From Argentina anserina (lineage: Eukaryota > Streptophyta > Magnoliopsida > Rosales > Rosaceae): a stretch of 64,000 nt of DNA. Position numbers and translations under genes: made by a program. The stretch's first letter is position 1. Every line of letters starts with the position of its first letter. Positions 21,589-33,129 of the stretch are shown piece by piece. Below the pieces are notes generated by a model. The model had not been told where the DNA came from and did no database searches. It worked only from the letters and a program-made list of their open reading frames with translations. The DNA lies in contig NC_065874.1 in assembly GCF_933775445.1 (NCBI RefSeq), positions 17,255,001 through 17,319,000 of the forward strand, written 5' to 3'.

Positions 21589-23400
21589 GGTTTGAACTTT
21601 GAACTTCCCTTGATCGATCTTTTGAAGTGTATTGTGGTATTCCTGGATATGATACGAGCTAGATAAACTAGACGCTCTATATATATAGAGCTCGATTGAG
21701 TTGAAACCGCGCCAAATATATGAATGATAGTGTAGTTTCAAATATGTTATTGTTGGGCCTTTGTCAACTGGAGATCAATCCAATACATTTCTTGTTATTA
21801 GGAGTTTTACAGTTGTTTATTATTCATTGTTCTTCAGATCGCCATTGTGATGTTGAAATGGAATTGGGAAGAAGTTATACGTACCTTCTTCTCTTTTGGA
21901 TGTTCGAATTCATCCACTCAATTGCTTGCAAACGTAGTCTCAGTTCACAACATTTTTTGCACGGCAGAATATTCTAACTATTATATCAATAAAAATTAAC
22001 ATACCTAATTCCAGGCGAAGCTTATATATTCAAATTAGTTTAATATGTAGGAACTTAGCCAATACTTCTGTCAATACAAATGTGGCAGATGTGACAAGCT
22101 AACCTAGGGTACGTGTGTGACTCCATCAAAGATGAGGTTACAAAAATAAAGGCCAAACACAATTGTTACATATAGTTAAATACGTACTACACAGATTAGT
22201 GAACATTGTTGTGCAAGAAATGCAGACCAACAAGAAGAATCGATCAGACAAGCAAGTCAAGACAGGCGTAACTTTAAAACCTTCACAGATGATTCTGCAT
22301 CTCCCTCATAATCAAACTCGATGCATATGTCCTAATAGCTTAGTGATGATTTATATGGGGACGTATAAAAAGAAATTAGCTGTACGTAATTATGTCCTAA
22401 TTTTTAGATCAATATATATATAGAAGATTATGATTATATAAATTTATATTGATGAAGATTATGATTACTTCATCGCCTTGTGTTGATCTTTTCTAATTTC
22501 ACTTAAAATGAATATCAAGATGTTTGACTACATAATTCTGTTATTCGGATATTAATTCAAACTTATACGTACAATCTCTAGCCAATGGCTTTTTTCATGT
22601 ACGAAAACATAAAATCCAACCAAACTATTATAGATGTGATCATCAAATTTAAGTATATACGTACGTAGTTTAGTTCTTAAAAGATGCCGCGGAACTAACC
22701 CGTTAGAATCCACCAACGACACCCTTAAATCCACAAGACTAGAGTTTCTTGAATCCACGAGAAATTCTGGAATCTACCAGTATAATTGAGAAAACTCAAA
22801 GGTTTATTGATATCAAAGTTGTCCAAATACAAAGAAAGATGATGTTTATGTAAGCATCAATAACCTAAATAAAATCAAAGTCATAATCAAACATTGAAAC
22901 CTAAAGAATCCAAATTAAAAAGAACACATAAACCTAAATAAAAGAGTTCTAAAAGGAAAATATAACTAGTCTAAAATACTAAATCTCGAATCAGAAAAAT
23001 AAAACATATTTATTTGGCTTATATCTAACGGGATCTCGTCGTTCCCATTCCACAAAAGGTATTACGCGCCTCAAACCGGACAGTCCAGCAAAAATCTGCT
23101 TAAATCTGATTCAGAAATTAAAATCTGCAATTTCGTAGGACGACGATTAACCCGACAAGTCTAAAAGATCATCTTCTTAAATATTTCAGCAGCTAATTAC
23201 CTTAGAACACACTGATTACTTATCTTCAAATCATTATTCTTAATTGTTTGTCGTTTCTTTGCCTTTATATTTTTCTAATTAATATACCCTCTCCTTAGCT
23301 TATATCATTAAATTCTTCGGTACATTCTTTAGAATATGATCAGTATATGACAAACAAACAACTGTACGACTACAACTACAACAACAAAAAACATTGGAAT
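21589..23400. other. Intergenic region between divergent germin-like copies
   Basis: AT-rich sequence between pseudogene 2 (minus) and the intact copy (plus). It holds the presumed promoters of both. The part from about 22800 to 23230 contains repeated AAATCTG phrases and CCTAAATAAA, and could be a degenerate repeat, but I could not define its ends. No supported gene; the short frames at 21720-21977, 22163-22423 and 22552-22758 are featureless. Confidence 0.5.
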
Positions 23401-23454
23401 GTTCATCTGTAAATATAAAGGTTGTCTTCAGTTGACACCGGCCAGCAAGAAATC

Positions 23455-23472
23455 TGTAACTATAAAGAGTGC
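23455..23472 (+). promoter_or_regulatory. TATA-like box of the germin-like gene
   Basis: The sequence 'aactataaagagtgcc' lies about 85 bp before the start codon, a normal plant spacing giving a leader of about 50 bp. A second candidate, 'aaatataaagg', lies about 50 bp further upstream. Confidence 0.45.
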
Positions 23473-23548
23473 CTTGTAGCTAGGGAAACCAAAGAACCTC
23501 ATCCAAAATCAAAAGTCATACACATTAATATTTATCAAGTTTCCAACA

Positions 23549-24172
23549 ATGGCTTCAAGTACTTTAACCCTCAAATTCTTCTCACTGCTAATTTCCTCAC
23601 TTGCCATTGTTCAAATGGCAATGGCAGACCCCGACATTCTTTCCGACTTCATTGCCCCTCCAAATGGAACAGTAGATGGAAACTTCTTCACATTCACCGG
23701 ATTACGTGTCCTTATTAGTCGAGCCGAGCCTACAGACTTCACAGTATTGAAGGCAACCATGGCAGAGTTTCCTGCTCTCAATGGACAGAGTGTTTCATAC
23801 GCAATCCTTCAATTCCCAGCCGGCTCTACCAACCCACCTCACACTCATCCACGCTCTGCTGAGCTCCTATTCCTTGTTGACGGAACCCTTGAAGTTGGCT
23901 TTGTTGACACAAAGAACAACCTCTTTACTCAGACTCTTCAGGCAGGTGACCTATTTGTGTTTCCCAAGGGACTTGTGCACTTCCAATACAATGCTGATTC
24001 AGAAAACCCAGCTCTAGCAATCTCTGCCTTCGGAAGCGCAAGTGCAGGAACTGTTTCACTTCCTTCCACTCTGTTTGCTACCAACATCGATGACATGGTC
24101 TTGGCTTTGTCCTTCAAGACGGATGTAGCCACCATTCAAAAGCTCAAGGCTGGTCTTTCTCCCAAGCCATGA
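23549..24172 (+). CDS. Germin-like protein (cupin), intact
   Basis: Single-exon gene of 207 residues ending in a TGA at 24170-24172, the usual length for germin-like proteins. Residues 1-26 form a signal peptide, pointing to the cell wall or apoplast. The cupin metal-binding residues are visible: His98, His100 and Glu105 in PPHTHPRSAE, and His144 in GDLFVFPKGLVHFQYN. The mature N-terminus reads DPDILSDFIAPPNGT and lacks the pair of cysteines that most germins carry there, so it belongs to the divergent germin-like subgroup without that disulphide. Germins form hexamers and bind manganese; some have oxalate oxidase or superoxide dismutase activity, but the enzyme activity here cannot be told from sequence. 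It faces pseudogene 2 and has a Tat-II remnant about 300 bp downstream. Confidence 0.95.
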   Translation: MASSTLTLKFFSLLISSLAIVQMAMADPDILSDFIAPPNGTVDGNFFTFTGLRVLISRAEPTDFTVLKATMAEFPALNGQSVSYAILQFPAGSTNPPHTHPRSAELLFLVDGTLEVGFVDTKNNLFTQTLQAGDLFVFPKGLVHFQYNADSENPALAISAFGSASAGTVSLPSTLFATNIDDMVLALSFKTDVATIQKLKAGLSPKP

Positions 24173-24470
24173 AGATAGAATTATCATGGAATAACTTTTC
24201 CTTCACTTACTTCGTCTTCCTTTTTGTTTTTCTTTAATTAATATGATTTGAATAATTATCCTTGAAGGTTCATAGGATAGGCTGTCAAATAATACTACCC
24301 AAAACATTACTTCCACTATTTTTTCCTTTCTCTATTCTAAGTATGATTTGAATAATAATGACCCTAATGTGTTTGGATGAAGAAATTATAAATTCTATGG
24401 AGTTTATAAATGATGGGATCTTAAAATCCATCAATTTGAAATTCGTTAATTGTGAATTCTACTACCCAAA
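24173..24470 (+). other. 3' region of the germin-like gene with a foldback arm
   Basis: Contains the likely 3' UTR (poly-T and AATAAT-like signals to about 24260) and the phrase 'ctactacccaaaacact', similar to one at 24291. At 24370 the text TGTGTTTGGATGA is the near inverted complement of sequence at 35609-35630 beyond Tat-II. This could be one arm of a small MITE split by Tat-II. Confidence 0.45.
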
Positions 24471-24485
24471 ACACTATATTAACAT

Positions 24486-24503
24486 TGGCGCCGTCTAGGG
24501 GAA
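24486..24503 (+). other. Primer-binding site of Tat-II
   Basis: TGGCGCCGTCTAGGGG follows the LTR-end remnant by one base. TGGCGCCGT(C/T)... is a widespread plant Ty3/gypsy primer-binding site. Confidence 0.8.
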
Positions 24504-24719
24504 CCCCTAACAAAAAGTTCCCGTGATACACATGCAACATCTTGCGAAGCAACTACATTTCGAAATGAGCACCCCCAACTCTCTGCCCCTAATTCGGCCG
24601 ACGGTCACATGGAGGACATCACAGACCTCAGCTTAAACCATCCCTACCCTCTACAAATGATCCCATAATTCTCACCCCACACCCGAGACAGTTTCGAGCA
24701 CAAGCGCGACGCCTGCCCC

Positions 24720-26333
24720 ATGGTTGCTGCAAGGTTAACAAATATGGAAAAGGACCTCGCCGAGTGTCAGCAGCGTGAGACAATCGAGCGCGAGAAGGCT
24801 GCAGCTTTGCGGGCCGAACTTGACCAGATGCAAGCGCAACTGGAAAGGGCTGAACGCAGTTACCAGCAAGAGGAGTCACAACGCGAAGGCAGCACGCAAA
24901 CAAAAGGGTGAGAACAAGTTAACCTAAGCGTTAGCTTAACCCCTCTGACCTTACTAGGAAACGGCCTCCATCCCCCAAGCGCATTCGTAACCGCGAAGAA
25001 GGAAGTATGAGCGTCACTTCCCGCTCAAGACCCTACATTGTTGGCAACAGTACGGACCCCACGATGGCCTTAATATTACAGCGGCTCACCGCCATAGAGC
25101 AGCGGGACGCAATCCGCGTTGCCAACCAGTATTCGCGGCCAGGCCAGGTCTCTTTACCACGCGCATATTGAACATTGTGCGCCCACCGCAGTCAAAGAGA
25201 CCGAAGATAACGCCGTACACGGGTGAGGGCAACCCATTCCGGCACATCGATAATTTCAAAAAAATCACTGCCAGTAGAGAATTCGATGACGCCACACTCT
25301 GTCACCTGTTCAGCGAAACATTGGATGGGGACTTCGAGCAGCCAACAAATTCCATGGACTCGTTTGCATAGTTGCCTACGTCGTTCCTTAACCGGTTCAT
25401 CCTCATGGCTGGCGCAACACACACCACGGATGGTCTGTTCTAGTTGAGGCAGGAGAGCAGAGAGACGATGGGCGCCTTTGTCATGCGATGGAAGACAGCC
25501 GCATCCAAATGCTGCAACCTCAAAAAAACACTTGCTTTGGCTATATTCAAGGAGGGACTGTGGCTTGAGAATTTCCTAATCCACATCAACGTGGACCCAC
25601 GGATGTGTGACGCCACCTATGATGAAATCATAACAGAGGCGGTGCGATATGCTCAAGTAGAGTATGTCACATACGGGAAAAACGAACGCCCGTACTATCG
25701 GATAAGAGTAGTGCGACGCAGTCGTCCGTACCTCCAGGCACGATCCCCATACAACGCAAGCTTTTCCCTAGCACTAAGGACCGCAGCAAAGGAAGGAAGA
25801 GAGAGTGGCACCAATCGAATCGCCACGACGGGCGTAATAATGATCAGTAGGGAGGCCAAGATAAGCATAGGAGGCTCAGTGGCGAGCGCCGCGACAACAG
25901 AGACCCTCGTCAAGTTAACGTGATGGGTTGCTGTGGTGACCAGAGATCGCCGAGAGAAGAAACCCTAGAAGACTTCTTCCACAAACACAAGGAGACATTT
26001 AGAAAGCCAGGGAGGCCACAACGTCCTCAAGCCGTGGCAGAAACTGGTAAGTGGTGCAAGTTCCGTGAGAATGGGAGCCATAACACAAATGATTGTAGAA
26101 CCCTCCACTTAATGAGAGCCAACAGTGATACAAGAGCTAGGGCAGTGCATCCAAGAGCACAGCAGAACGTGGTGGTAACGGTTGAGAACTTGAGCCTCAT
26201 CAATGTAATTGAGGGTGGAGCTCTAATGACAAGCATGTCCAACCGTGCGAAAAAACACTTCGCCCGCAGCCATCACCCGAGACAAGTGTGCACCAACATG
26301 TGGGAAACGCCAAAAGGCAGAAGGAAAAATTGA
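24720..26333 (+). pseudogene. gag of Tat-II, broken frames
   Basis: An N-terminal coiled-coil frame (24720-24911, MEKDLAECQQRETIEREKAA) is followed by the capsid-like domain: KRPKITPYTGEGNPFRHIDN and FSETL near 25300, then MGAFVMRWKTAASKCCNL (25444-25923). A zinc-knuckle-like segment CKFRENGSHNTNDC lies near 26065-26100. Arg/Pro-rich linkers precede it. Stops and frameshifts at about 24910, 25370, 25443 and 25920 separate the pieces. The fold is the plant Retrotrans_gag family (PF03732). Confidence 0.8.
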
Positions 26334-26339
26334 AGCAGA

Positions 26340-26990
26340 TCACCTTCACTGAAGAGGAAGAAATCAACATCTCTCTACCCAACGACAACGCATTCCTCAT
26401 AGATGCGGTCTTGGGTGGACAGTGGGATGTGGGCAAAATGATGATTGATACGTGACCCGCAGTTAATATTATATTCGATAGATGCTACAAAAAGATGGAG
26501 CAAAATGGTAAGAAGTTACTACAAGACCACAAACCACTTATCAGCTTTTCCGGAGACATTAACCAACCTCTGGGCTAGGACTACATGATAGTATGCATTG
26601 GAACTGCGTCATGCACAGTCTGCGTCGAATCAGAGTTCGTCGTAGTCGATGCATACAGTTCTTACAACAAGATCATTGGTCATCCTACTCTCAACCGAAC
26701 ACAAACCTTCATTGCGGGATACATGATGCTCATAAAGTTCCCGAATCTTCCTTGAAGAGCATCACACCCTTCCCACACCACCCAGAGCGAAAGATCAAGA
26801 TCGGCGCTACCCTTATCCCCACAGTAGAGAGGGATCTAACCACCTTCTTGCGAGAAAGCATGGAAGTATTTGCATGGTCATACGAGGATACGCATGACAT
26901 CTCGCCTGAGATTATCATGCACGAGCTACACATCAAACCTTCCGCATATTCAGTCAAACAGAAGCGCCGCAGCTTTGACGAATACGCCAA
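26340..26990 (+). pseudogene. Protease to RT linker region of Tat-II
   Basis: Around 26440 the plus frame reads MMIDT, then a TGA stop, then PAVNIIFDRCYKKM. This is the aspartic protease active-site region, with the glycine codon of the D-T-G motif replaced by a stop. The following frame (26593-27006) carries the lead-in to RT, including FLRESMEVFAWSYEDTHDIS and IMHELHIKPSAYSVKQKRR, typical of Tat elements. Confidence 0.7.
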
Positions 26991-27011
26991 GAGGTCGACA
27001 AGTTAAAAGGC

Positions 27012-27757
27012 ATGAAGTTCACTAGGGAGGTCCAGTACCCAGAATGGATTTCAAACTGTGTAATGGTCCGTAAAGCCAAAGGCAAATGGCGGATGTGTGT
27101 GGATTACAAGAATGTGAACAAGGCATGTCCTAAAGACAGCTTTCCTCTACCCAGAATTAACCAACTAATTGACGCAACAACAGGTCATGAGTTGCTAAGC
27201 ATGATGGACGCCTACTCTGGGTACAACTAGATACGCATGAACCCTGAGGATCAAGAAGCTACGACCTTCGTTACGAACAGAGGCCTTTATTGTTAAAATG
27301 TCATCCTTTTGGGTTAAAGAATGCAGGGGTTATATGCGTACGATGTGTCACACAAATGTTCGATAAGCACATCGGTAGTGAAATTGAAGTATACATAGAT
27401 GATATGTTGGCCAAGAGCAACAAAGCTGAAGACCATGTGGCCAACCTCAGAACCATCTTCAACGTGCTTAAAAAGTACAAGATGCGGTTGAACCCAGAAA
27501 AGTGTTTTTTCGGCGTAACGACAAGCAAGTTCCTGGGCTATATTGTTAGCCAACGCGGCATAGAAGCAAACCCTGAAAAAGTACATACCATTCTGGACAT
27601 GGCGCAGCCAGTGCTTAAGAAGGATGTGGAGGCCCTTCAGGGAAGACTTGTGGCATTATCACGATTTATCTCAAGGCTGAACGACAAATTTGAACCATTC
27701 TTCAAACTATTAAGGCGTTCCAAGAGCAAATTGATTGAGTGGACACCCGACTGCTAG
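27012..27757 (+). pseudogene. Reverse transcriptase of Tat-II
   Basis: First part reads EVQYPEWISNCVMVRKAKGK, WRMCVDYKNVNKACPKDSFP and MMDAYSGYN. It is cut by a TAG at 27229 and a gap, then resumes with CHPFGLKNAG and the catalytic YIDDM (27390-27405), followed by RLNPEKCFFGV and KFLGYIVSQRGIEANPEKV. Catalytic aspartates survive. Premature stops at 27229, 27280-27295 and 27756 make it inactive. Confidence 0.88.
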
Positions 27758-27794
27758 GAATCCTTTCAAGGGCTAAAAAGACTACCTCGCCGTA

Positions 27795-28271
27795 GTGTCA
27801 TTGTTCTCAACCCCGCAGCCAAGTGAACCACTGTACCTTTACCTCGCAGTGTCCACAACCACGGTTAGCAGTGCACTAGTCTGCCGGGACGGAACTAGAG
27901 AACTGCCAGTCTTCTACGCCGGTAGGGCCATGAACGGTCCAGAGACGAGATACACGGCACTGGAACAGTTAGCCCTCGCGCTTATCTTTGCAGCTAGACT
28001 ACTGCGCCATTATTTTCAAGCTCACAGTATTCACATGCTTACAAACCAACCTCTCAAACAAATACTACAGAAACCAGAGCACTCGGGGCAACTCAGCAAG
28101 TGGGCTATTGAGATAACAGAATTTGACATCCAGTACAAGCCACGACCCGCTATAAAGAGCCAGACCGTAGCTGATTTTATTGCAGAGATGATTCCTCGAG
28201 ATACAACCGATACAGTTCATTCTAGTACAACATCGAGCGGTGTCATGGAAAACACCACAGTTGCCCTATGA
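27795..28271 (+). pseudogene. First RNase H (RT-associated) of Tat-II
   Basis: Frame contains LYLYLAVSTTTVSSALVCRD, AGRAMNGPETRYTALEQLAL and LLRHYFQAHSIHMLTNQPLK, the RNase H that follows RT in all Ty3/gypsy elements (PF17917/PF17919 type). It ends with a linker rich in Thr and Ser and a stop at 28269-28271. Confidence 0.8.
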
Positions 28272-28280
28272 AGCTTACAT

Positions 28281-28493
28281 GTGGGCAGCTCCAGCTGTGC
28301 CAAGGCTAGCGCTGTAGGCATCATTCTGAGCGGACGAATGGGACTAGAGCTAGAGAACGCTCTCAAGTTCAGTTTTGCTGCCTCCAATAATGTAGCGAAG
28401 TACGAGACACTGATTGTAGGACTACAGTTGGCCCTCAGCACTAGCACAACAAGTATTAGTATATTTAGTGACTCTCAGTTGGTAGTCAATTAA
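28281..28493 (+). pseudogene. Second, archaeal-type RNase H of Tat-II
   Basis: Reads GSSSCAKASAVGIIL, then LKFSFAASNNVAKYETLIVG and IFSDSQLVVN. The D-S-Q-L-V and N-N-x-A-K/E-Y-E patterns are those of the additional RNase H (PF13456) found in Tat-lineage elements after the ordinary one. A TAA after VVN ends the frame; the domain continues out of phase to about 28650. Confidence 0.8.
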
Positions 28494-28682
28494 GTCACCG
28501 GGTCTTTCACCACCAAAGACGAGCAATTAGCAGCTTACTTGGCATACGTCACGGCGCTATTGAAACGATTCGAACTCTATCACATCACTCAGATCGTGAG
28601 GGCCAGTAACGCAAGGGTGGACTCCTTAGCAAGGCTTGCTACGGCATAGCCACATCAATGTCATAAAGATACCAGGGTCGAA

Positions 28683-29972
28683 GTGCTCCACCATATTTCC
28701 ATCTCCAAGACCTTACAGGAGATATGCCAGATAGAACGACAACAAGGCTCGTGGATGGATGAGATCGTAGCATATAAACATGATGGCAAGCTACCCGAAG
28801 AGAAGGATGCCGCAAGACCACTAAGGAGGCACGCGGTGAGATACCACTTGCAAAATGACACACTCTATCACCAAGGCCTTCTAAACGCCAGCTTACAATG
28901 TGTCCTAACTGAAGAAGACAAGCGGATCTTGCAAGAAATTCACAGTGGCGACTGCGGTAATCACTAGGGCAGTCACGCACTAGCCGGAAAGACACTGCGG
29001 ACAGGTTATTAATGGCCCACACTTGTTGCTGACGCACAGGAGTTAGCCAGATCTTGCCACAAATGTCAAATACATGGACATATACCGCGACAACCCTCAG
29101 AACCGCTATCATACATAGTCAGCCCATGGATTAACTACCTCTGGGGCATGGATTTGATCGGCCCACTTCCCGTCAGAAAATACCAATTTAAGTGGGTCAT
29201 CGTGTACATCGACTATCACTCTAAGTGGATTGAAGCTGCACCCTTGGCCGCAATAACAACCGAGAAGGTCCAACATTTCCTAAAGCGCAATATCTTTTAC
29301 CGCCATAGTATGCCGGAGTCCATTATCACGGACAATGGCACACAATTCAATAACGACCTCTTGATCACGTGGTGCAAAGCAAGAGGGACTACGCTCAAAT
29401 TTACCTCTGTCACGATCCCCAAGACTGATTGGCAAGTAGAGGCCGCTAACAAACTTATCAAAGGTCTCCTAAGGAAGAAGTTGGATGATGTAAAGGGGCT
29501 TTGGCCCGAGAAGCTTGACGAAGTATTATGGGCAATCCGAACCACGCCAACAAAGGACACGGGAGAGACACCCTTCTGTCTAATGTATGGCACAGAAGCA
29601 ATACTCCTTATCGAAGTAATCCAACCAACACAACGGGTTACGTTGTTTGAGCCTGAGACCAATTCAAAGAACATGCAACTAGACAAAGTCCTCTTGGAAG
29701 AGAAACGCATTATAGCGCACCATCGCAACATCCTAAACAAGTAGCGCATGGCATGCTTCTACAAGTCTAGGGTGAAGAGCATAACACTTCAGCTCGGGGA
29801 CTGGGTCCTAAAGAAAGTTCAAACAAAGGTTACCAGACTACGCCCGAGATGGGAAGGACCATATAAAGTTGTGGAGATTGTTGCGTCCAACACGTACTAC
29901 ATGGAAGACAAGTACGGAGAAAGACTAGCCCATCCTTGGAACATGGAACAACTTAAGTACTACTACAAGTAA
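28683..29972 (+). pseudogene. Integrase of Tat-II, with C-terminal tail
   Basis: The frame from 28683 holds the region before the zinc domain. After stops near 28965 and 29012, the cysteine pair CHKCQIHGH is readable at 29055-29080. The catalytic core (29148-29744) shows the first acid in WGMDLIGPLP, the second in IITDNGTQF and the Glu in VEAANK, so the DDE residues are all present. A tail (29748-29972) with LRPRWEGPYKVVEIVASNTY is the usual GPY/F module. A stop at 29742-29744 separates core and tail. Confidence 0.85.
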
Positions 29973-29975
29973 AGG

Positions 29976-30570
29976 TCTGTGTGTAGCGCAAAGCATAGGG
30001 TCTTGGACTGTTTTAAGTACTTATGGCACACTGCCAAAACTATCTTTCTAAATTCGGCTACGGCCAAACTATCAATGAAATGAGGAATTTTTCAAACCAT
30101 TGATTCTTATTATGCCAGTGCACAATGGCGCATTACGACAATTGAATTCCTTCGACATACTATTTCATTGTGCGCGCAACAAAGATAATATTGAGCATGT
30201 AGCCAAAACTATAAAGCACAATCACACAATGTTTGCCACGGCAATAAACACAAAGGAAACGGAAACTTTGAAGGCCCAAGGGCTTTAGTTCATTAAATTA
30301 ATTGACAGCATGGCACAAGGCCTATTACAGATAAAAGCTAGAAAAATACAAGGAAACGCTTAAAGAGAGCGCATCGAGTACAAAAAGAGGTTCTTCCACT
30401 TCACTCATCTCATTCTTCTCCAAGCACCATCTCTTCGGATATACTCCTTTCCCGCTCCTCTCCCGTAGCTTGGACTACGTTGTAATGCTCAGGCCGCGTC
30501 GCTAGCTCGCACAGTATCTGAGTCCGCCGTTTGCCCCGGTTCGCCTTGCGACGATTGTGCATCCTGGCGC
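29976..30570. other. Spacer between pol and antisense ORF in Tat-II
   Basis: Holds no domain I recognise. It is the gap where plus-strand pol ends and the minus-strand antisense ORF ends, so convergent transcripts would meet here. Confidence 0.5.
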
Positions 30571-30571
30571 T

Positions 30572-33117
30572 CTACGAGGGAGGGGTAGGAAAAAGAGTCT
30601 CCAGATTAGAATCAGAACTGTCATTATCATAAGATAAACCAGTAGAAGAAGAGTCATAATTTCTTACCATTTTCTCATGCGCGTTGGCGTCCGCAACAGA
30701 AGGTAGCTGTGAGAAGGGTGGTACTACCTGATGTGGTATGGGTGGCGCCTCCAACCCTTTCTCCTTCAGCCGCACCTCATAGTCTGCCAGGTCCAACATC
30801 TCTAGCTCTTGAAGCTGTGCCACCATGTTGCCCACGGCCACAACATAATACCCTTACAGGTATTCCATCATCTCCGGTGACGTCTTAAACGCTGCCACTG
30901 CGTTGGCCAAAGCCTCTTCAATTGCGTGTGCCTTCTCAGCTGCCGCTTCCTCCGTCACCTTCCCAAGCAAATCCTCCGCTTTGGCTAAAGCTGACTTCAC
31001 CGTATCCCTCTCTGCAGTCATCTGCTGCGCCAGAGATTCGGCTACCTCTCGACGGGCAACCTCTTGACGAAAATCTTCTTGAAGGGTCGCTGCGATCTCT
31101 AACTTCTCTCGGGCGTTAGCAAATTGTTCTCTAGAAGTAGAATCTTTGTAGCATGCCCGATGTCGCTCTCCATCACTTCGGCGAGCAACCACTACTCCTT
31201 TATGACTTCCTACTCAACGTCAAGAAGGTTGAACACCAGCTTCGCCGCCCTGGTCGCAGCCAGACCTAAGAGACTGTGCACGTCCAAACCAGATCCCTCA
31301 AGGCGCTACAATCCCCCGATCCCGGCGCGTTGGCCTATCAGCACGAACTTCTCCAGGTCTGCCTAGAGGACTGCGGTCGAGGGCCGAGACGTCCTCCTAC
31401 AACCAGGAGTCGGTGAAAATCAGGGTCCCCTTCTGGGTGGTTTTTTTCCTTTTGGGCTGCGGCGCTGCGACCTTCATGTCAATCACATCTTCAGATACGA
31501 GGGTGGCATTCGCCTTGCGCTGAGTGGCGACCACCTTCTGCACCTTTTTCTTCTTCCCCCGCTCCTACGACTCCGCCGATGTTGCCAACTGCGGATCAGT
31601 GTCTATCCACCCCACCTGTTCCGCATCGCTACGGCGAGACATGCCTTGCTCGTTTGGCAAAGATGCATGTGTCGGCACTGCCAAGTCTATGTCATGTGAC
31701 GCGTCCTTAACCTGCTTCACGGTAGCATTCACTTTCTTACTTGCTACCGCGGACTGCTTGGCCATCACTAATTGCAGCATTGTTAGAGCGATGCCTTCGA
31801 TGTCCGCAGTCACGTGGGGGTCTTCTTGCTGCAGGAACCTCGCGTTCTGACTTCTCGAAGTTCTTATTTACCGAGAGCGTCGTAGCTGCGCACACAAAGT
31901 CACAGATCAATTCGCCATAAAAAAAAAAAGAAAAAGAAAAAGGGAAGAGCACAGTAGCATCACCTACGGTGGTGGCGCAATAATCCTTGCTCAAATAACA
32001 AGTACGGGTTGGTCAACACCTTCAAATCGTGGATCAAGTCCTGCCCTTGGCACCTCCATATGTACGTCACACGGTTGACACGCTCGACTTCGCGCTCTGA
32101 TAACACCAACCTTCTCCCCGCTGCACACAAAAAAACAACTGTACATTTATACACAACCATTACGCAGAGTATAATTAACAAAAATGACACCTATAGTTAA
32201 TAGCTTGAAAATGTGAGGGGATGCATTTTTCCGGGAGATACTCCTTCCCATGGATACATCTGTACTCCCACCCACTCTCTGTGACAAAGCTATTCTATCG
32301 CCAGCCCGTTTTCGTGGAGGGCCAGTTCTCCAACACTTGGAACTCATTACGCTCATCCAACACTTGGAACTCATTATGCTAGTTGTAGTCTATCCTAAAG
32401 AAGTGAAGTACCTCCGCCGCAGTAGGAAACCAGCACCGCGACAGATGAAAGAATGAGCAGAGGCCGAGAATCACCCTCCACATGTTGTAGCTTACCTGGC
32501 TAAAGGTTAAGCCAAAGTCTGCCACCAAATACTGCAGCCGCAGATCCAATGGTAATTTCACTCCCATCTACAACACGGAATGGCTAACCAGCGTGTACCC
32601 CTCAGGCAGCATCGAGCCATACTCATCAGCCTTAATGGTCCATGCTACGACCGATTTTGACAACTTGAGCTCCTCCACATATCCCACCACTGCAGTGGGG
32701 TCTGCCGTCTGCCCCTTGCGGCTCCTCCACCTCCGACTTCTTCACCCCACCATCGAGCCAGCGTTGTACATGCACTAGACTCAATGCCGTACTCGACGTA
32801 GATGTTCCATAAGCGCTCGCAATATGCTCGCGCATGCCCCGGTCTTGACTTGGTACCAGACGCACCTCGCTCTCCCTGGTTTCCTCATGGCCTGACTCTA
32901 TCGCACTAGTCAACTCACTACTATCCCAATTAGTTAACACCTCCGCAAAGGCTGCGGCGCGAGTACTACTGCGCAGCTGGCTATCACTGCTTCACCACAC
33001 TAGATTCAAATAGTTAGCCTCCAACTCACTCATCCAAGAATCGGACGATGTCGACACTGACCAAATTCCCTCTACAGGCGCAGAATCGCTGTCAGTTAGT
33101 ACATTTATCCTAGGCAT
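30572..33117 (-). pseudogene. Antisense ORF of Tat-II (putative gypsy-type transposon protein, PF04195-like)
   Basis: Coding-like minus-strand sequence opposite to pol. A plausible start (33117) gives MPRINVLTDSDSAPVEG. The segment at 32567-32379 reads LPLDLRLQYLVADFGLTFSQ then WRVILGLCSFFHLSRCWFPT, which resembles the 'putative gypsy type transposon' domain PF04195. A strong Ala/Glu/Lys-rich coiled coil follows at 31192-30854 and a Pro/acidic tail at 30841-30572. Splice-like pairs occur (for example donor CGTAG|GTGATG near 31963 and acceptor GTGCGCAG near 31890). Several stops break the frame. Antisense ORFs of this kind are a known feature of Tat elements; the protein's role is unknown. Domain naming is from memory of the family. 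Confidence 0.7.
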
Positions 33118-33129
33118 TACACCGCAGTC

